Made by a program: the position numbers and the translations under genes. DNA of 64,000 nt from Chlorohelix sp037138995 (GTDB lineage Bacteria; Chloroflexota; Chloroflexia; Chloroheliales; Chloroheliaceae), in the NCBI RefSeq assembly GCF_037138995.1, contig NZ_JBAXHI010000002.1:1-64000 (forward strand). The letters run 5' to 3'. Shown here in pieces: positions 61,775-64,000 of the stretch (the stretch's first letter is position 1; each line of letters begins with the position of its first letter). The notes under the pieces were generated by a model. The model saw only the letters and a program-made list of their open reading frames with translations. It did not search any database and was not told the origin of the DNA.

Positions 61775-61866
61775 TGAGTACGCTCCTATTTTCCTATAAT
61801 TTTGCGGGATTCAAAAATGATTTCTCCATAATACCAGAGGATTATACCAAGTGGTTTTATTCCTGC

Positions 61867-61900
61867 CAAAAAGGCGTTGCAAATTTGCAAAACGCGCCTG
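61867..61900 (-). terminator. Terminator of the peptide ABC importer operon
   Basis: On the minus strand GGCGCGTTTTGCAAA pairs with TTTGCAACGCC and TTTTT follows. It lies about 55 bases past the permease stop. Confidence 0.75.
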
Positions 61901-61955
61901 TATGTTCAAAAGCGAAGTTGTGGAATCGGAATTGAAAAGTTAAAACCCGAATCTA

Positions 61956-62933
61956 TTACCTTGATAGGGTTGGGTCAAAAGCATCACGTAGCGCATCTCC
62001 CAACAGGTTTAATGACATAATTGCCAGTGAGAGAGTCAGGCTGGGGAAAAACATCAAAAGTGGTCTAGATTTAATCAATTGCGCCAGTTCACTAATCATA
62101 CTACCCAAACTTGGGTATGGCGGTTGTACCCCCAAACCCACAAATGATAAACCCGCTTCCGCCAGCATGATACCACCTACACTGGTTGAGGCTGATATAA
62201 TTATCACGCTGGCACAGTTCGGCAATATGTGATGCCTGACAATCCATCCAAAGCCCGCCCCCGAAACAATACTAGCATGTACATAATCACGCTCACGCAA
62301 AGTCAATACCTGCGAACGTACCATTCGAGCGATATTAGGCCAGCCCAGTATCACAAACGCCGCAAAAAGCCAGAACAAATCACGACCGAGCATGCCAACC
62401 AACAAAATAGCCAACAACAGACCGGGGAAAGCGTAGGTCAAATCGGCTAGGCGCATTACTCCAGTTTCAACCCAACCCCCCAGATAACCGGAAAGCAAAC
62501 CCAGAAGTACACCGACAGCGGTTTCCACCAGCATGACTGAAATACCGATTGCTAGGGAAATACGAGCGCCGTACAGTATTCGGGAGAAAATATCACGTCC
62601 TAATTGGTCGGTGCCAAACCAATGCAGCGAAGAAGGTGTTTCACGCACATGGGCAAGGTCTTGGAACTTGTAGTCATAGGGTGCAAGTAACGGAGCAAGC
62701 AACGCCAATATACCCAGTAAGCCCAAATATGTGATACATACCAGTGCTACTTTGTCGCGTAACAAACGCTTTAGAACGCCGGGACGACCACGCGGACGGG
62801 TTTTCTCCTCACGAATTACCGGACACGAACCTGCCATAACATTGGAAGTTGAGGCACTTACGCGGGCTTCTTCATGTACAAAGGTGTCAATTAACGGTTC
62901 GTTTTCAAAATCCACCTGATTTAATGTATCCAT
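61956..62933 (-). CDS. Dipeptide/oligopeptide ABC transporter permease (DppC/OppC type)
   Basis: 325 residues. A hydrophilic N-terminal extension of about 55 residues precedes the OppC-type N-domain (LLRDKVALVCITYLGLLGIL) and the permease (HWFGTDQLGRDIFSRILYGA, LADLTYAFPGLLLAI). The EAA loop is VSGAGFGWIVRHHILPN, followed by GGIMLAEAGLSFVGLGVQPP. It begins two bases after the partner permease stop. Substrate unknown: peptides, nickel or sugars are all carried by this family. Confidence 0.93.
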   Translation of the reverse strand: MDTLNQVDFENEPLIDTFVHEEARVSASTSNVMAGSCPVIREEKTRPRGRPGVLKRLLRDKVALVCITYLGLLGILALLAPLLAPYDYKFQDLAHVRETPSSLHWFGTDQLGRDIFSRILYGARISLAIGISVMLVETAVGVLLGLLSGYLGGWVETGVMRLADLTYAFPGLLLAILLVGMLGRDLFWLFAAFVILGWPNIARMVRSQVLTLRERDYVHASIVSGAGFGWIVRHHILPNCASVIIISASTSVGGIMLAEAGLSFVGLGVQPPYPSLGSMISELAQLIKSRPLLMFFPSLTLSLAIMSLNLLGDALRDAFDPTLSR

Positions 62934-62935
62934 AT

Positions 62936-63874
62936 TTAATGCGCCCGACTTGCTTTCCGGTGATGAATACGCGGGTCAATCCAAAGATAAGCAATATCAA
63001 CCAGTAAATTGGCACAAACAAAACTGAAAACCAATAAAAGTACAATCGCTTGCAATAAAGGATAGTCTCGGCTGTAAACCGCTTGCACCGAAAGACGACC
63101 CATCCCCGGAATTGAAAAGATATTTTCTACAATAAAGAATCCACCAACCGCAGTTCCCAGAACAGGTCCAACCATAGTTACCACCGGCAGTAGTGAGTTA
63201 CGGAGGGCGTGACGGGTCATTATTGTTATTTGGCTCAAACCTTTGGCTTTAGCGGTGCGTATATAATCTTGCGAAAGTGCATCCAGAAGGGCAGAACGTG
63301 TTTGCCGGGTAAGATAGGCAGCGCCGGGTAAACCTAGTACAATCGTGGGTAGGATAGCTTGCTCCCACGAACCCCATCCCCCTATCGGTAATGCCTTAAG
63401 CTGAACCCCTAGCCACCAGATTCCAACATAAGCAATTACAAAAGAAGGGACACTGGTTCCCAAAACCACAAAACCGCGTACCACCCAATCGAGTGTACGA
63501 CTGCGATAAGCGGCAGCGATTATACCAAGGGGAATACCCAAACCTAGCATAAGGAGCATCGAAAGCGCACCCAGTTGCAAGCTTACCAGCCAACTATCGC
63601 CGATAATCTCGATAACCGGAATCCCACCGCGGCTGTAGCTATACCCCAGATTGCCATGTAAAAGCTCGCCGAAGTATATCCAGAGTTGCTCAAGTATAGG
63701 CTTGTCAAGCCCGTAGTGGATAAGAATACTATCTACCACAGTCTGGCTGGCTCCGTTTTCCAACATCGCGCTCACAGGGTCGCCCGGCGCAATCCGCCCC
63801 AGCACAAAAGTAATAATCACTGCTACTAAAGCTAGAGGGAGTGCGCCAATCGCTCGCCGTAAAATCATTCGCAT
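62936..63874 (-). CDS. Dipeptide/oligopeptide ABC transporter permease (DppB/OppB type)
   Basis: 312 residues from an ATG at 63874; a TTG at 63904 is open but lies in an inverted repeat. Six membrane helices. OppB signs are FVLGRIAPGDPV, YGLDKPILEQLWIYFGELLH, GNLGYSYSRG, the EAA loop ARHALRNSLLPVVTMVG (TRHALRN here) and ENIFSIPGMGRLSVQAVYSR. It pairs with the DppC-type gene next to it and follows the solute-binding protein gene cut by the window edge. Confidence 0.92.
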   Translation of the reverse strand: MRMILRRAIGALPLALVAVIITFVLGRIAPGDPVSAMLENGASQTVVDSILIHYGLDKPILEQLWIYFGELLHGNLGYSYSRGGIPVIEIIGDSWLVSLQLGALSMLLMLGLGIPLGIIAAAYRSRTLDWVVRGFVVLGTSVPSFVIAYVGIWWLGVQLKALPIGGWGSWEQAILPTIVLGLPGAAYLTRQTRSALLDALSQDYIRTAKAKGLSQITIMTRHALRNSLLPVVTMVGPVLGTAVGGFFIVENIFSIPGMGRLSVQAVYSRDYPLLQAIVLLLVFSFVCANLLVDIAYLWIDPRIHHRKASRAH

Positions 63875-63897
63875 CTGTTTAAGCCTGATGTGAAAAG

Positions 63898-63925
63898 GCG
63901 GCAAACCTATTAAAAGACTTGCCGC
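63898..63925. repeat. Hairpin between binding-protein and permease genes
   Basis: GCGGCAA (63898-63904) and TTGCCGC (63919-63925) form a 7-bp stem. Such intergenic hairpins often hold the 3' end of abundant binding-protein mRNA while allowing less permease transcript. There is no long T-run. Confidence 0.6.
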
Positions 63926-63932
63926 AATTAAA

Positions 63933-64000
63933 TTACTTTACTTCGACCTGATCGTAGGGCAAAATACCTATTGGGCTAAACTGATAGCCGCTAACATAGG
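63933..64000 (-). CDS. Extracellular solute-binding protein family 5, C-terminal end (partial)
   Basis: The last 21 codons read YVSGYQFSPIGILPYDQVEV then K and TAA. The VxGYxxxPxGxLPY ending is typical of family 5 (peptide/nickel) binding proteins, and the position before two matching permeases supports it. The rest lies beyond the window. Confidence 0.75.
   Translation of the reverse strand, partial: YVSGYQFSPIGILPYDQVEVK

Noticed and set aside
63874..63904. Longer start for the DppB-type permease at TTG 63904
   Set aside because: The added ten residues fall in an intergenic hairpin; the internal ATG gives a normal permease N-terminus.
1..64000. tRNA, rRNA operon, CRISPR array, integrase, transposase or phage genes
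   Set aside because: None recognised by reading; tRNA and structured RNAs could be missed without a covariance-model scan.

Overview
The window is a gene-dense stretch of bacterial chromosome with moderate GC content (mid-40s percent by eye). There are clear Shine-Dalgarno sites, several probable TTG starts, and many short operons on both strands. No rRNA operon, tRNA, CRISPR array, insertion sequence or phage was recognised. The gene mix points to the phylum Chloroflexota, possibly a phototroph-related lineage. It includes a DUF3090 protein, an LDH-type malate dehydrogenase, a CruF-type carotenoid hydratase, a DUF3160 lipoprotein, Thr/Ala-rich lipoprotein linkers, a cyanobacterial-style PATAN/CheA chemosensory operon and a UMF1-family transporter. 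This placement is inference from families, not from a marker gene.

Layout. 0-7.1 kb is central metabolism: a eukaryote-type tandem 6-phosphofructokinase, a four-gene 2-oxoacid:ferredoxin oxidoreductase operon, and coaBC. 7.4-19.0 kb is one long operon: a small protein, two CheY-like regulators, a PATAN/DUF4388 protein, CheW, a transducer, a 1485-residue hybrid CheA, and purM. The order resembles cyanobacterial pixGHIJL, whose systems control type IV pilus motility. 19.1-19.6 kb holds decayed coding remnants. 19.8-24.1 kb holds a MarR regulator, an ECF sigma/anti-sigma pair with a mucin-like exterior, ApbE and a Thr/Pro-rich exported protein. 24.5-35.7 kb holds minE without minCD, a YjbQ protein, a compact FtsK-like ATPase with two small partners, a phosphatase/radical-SAM/GDPD operon, an HD phosphohydrolase, an SDR, cruF and clpX. 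35.7-46.3 kb is mainly single metabolic genes: a dipeptidase, an aminotransferase, a flavin protein, an alcohol dehydrogenase, malate dehydrogenase and three methyltransferases. 46.5-51.6 kb holds a DUF362 protein, a DprE1/DprE2/UPF0104 module and a 74-residue lone histidine-kinase DHp-like protein. 51.9-59.4 kb holds a CtpE-like P-type ATPase, a CapA protein with a C-terminal repeat region and a large DUF3160 lipoprotein. 59.4-60.4 kb has a consensus promoter driving a 42-codon ORF, a small membrane protein and a decayed Uma2 tail. 60.4-64 kb is a UMF1 transporter and a dipeptide/oligopeptide ABC importer running off the window.

Points most worth following: the eukaryote-architecture phosphofructokinase; the Pix-like operon in which the PatA-type regulator is split into separate genes; the DprE1/DprE2 epimerase pair with a flippase-like protein outside Actinobacteria; the lone DHp-like protein; the 42-codon ORF behind an almost perfect promoter; and the compact FtsK with two small co-transcribed genes. 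Function calls rest on remembered family motifs. No database search could be run.
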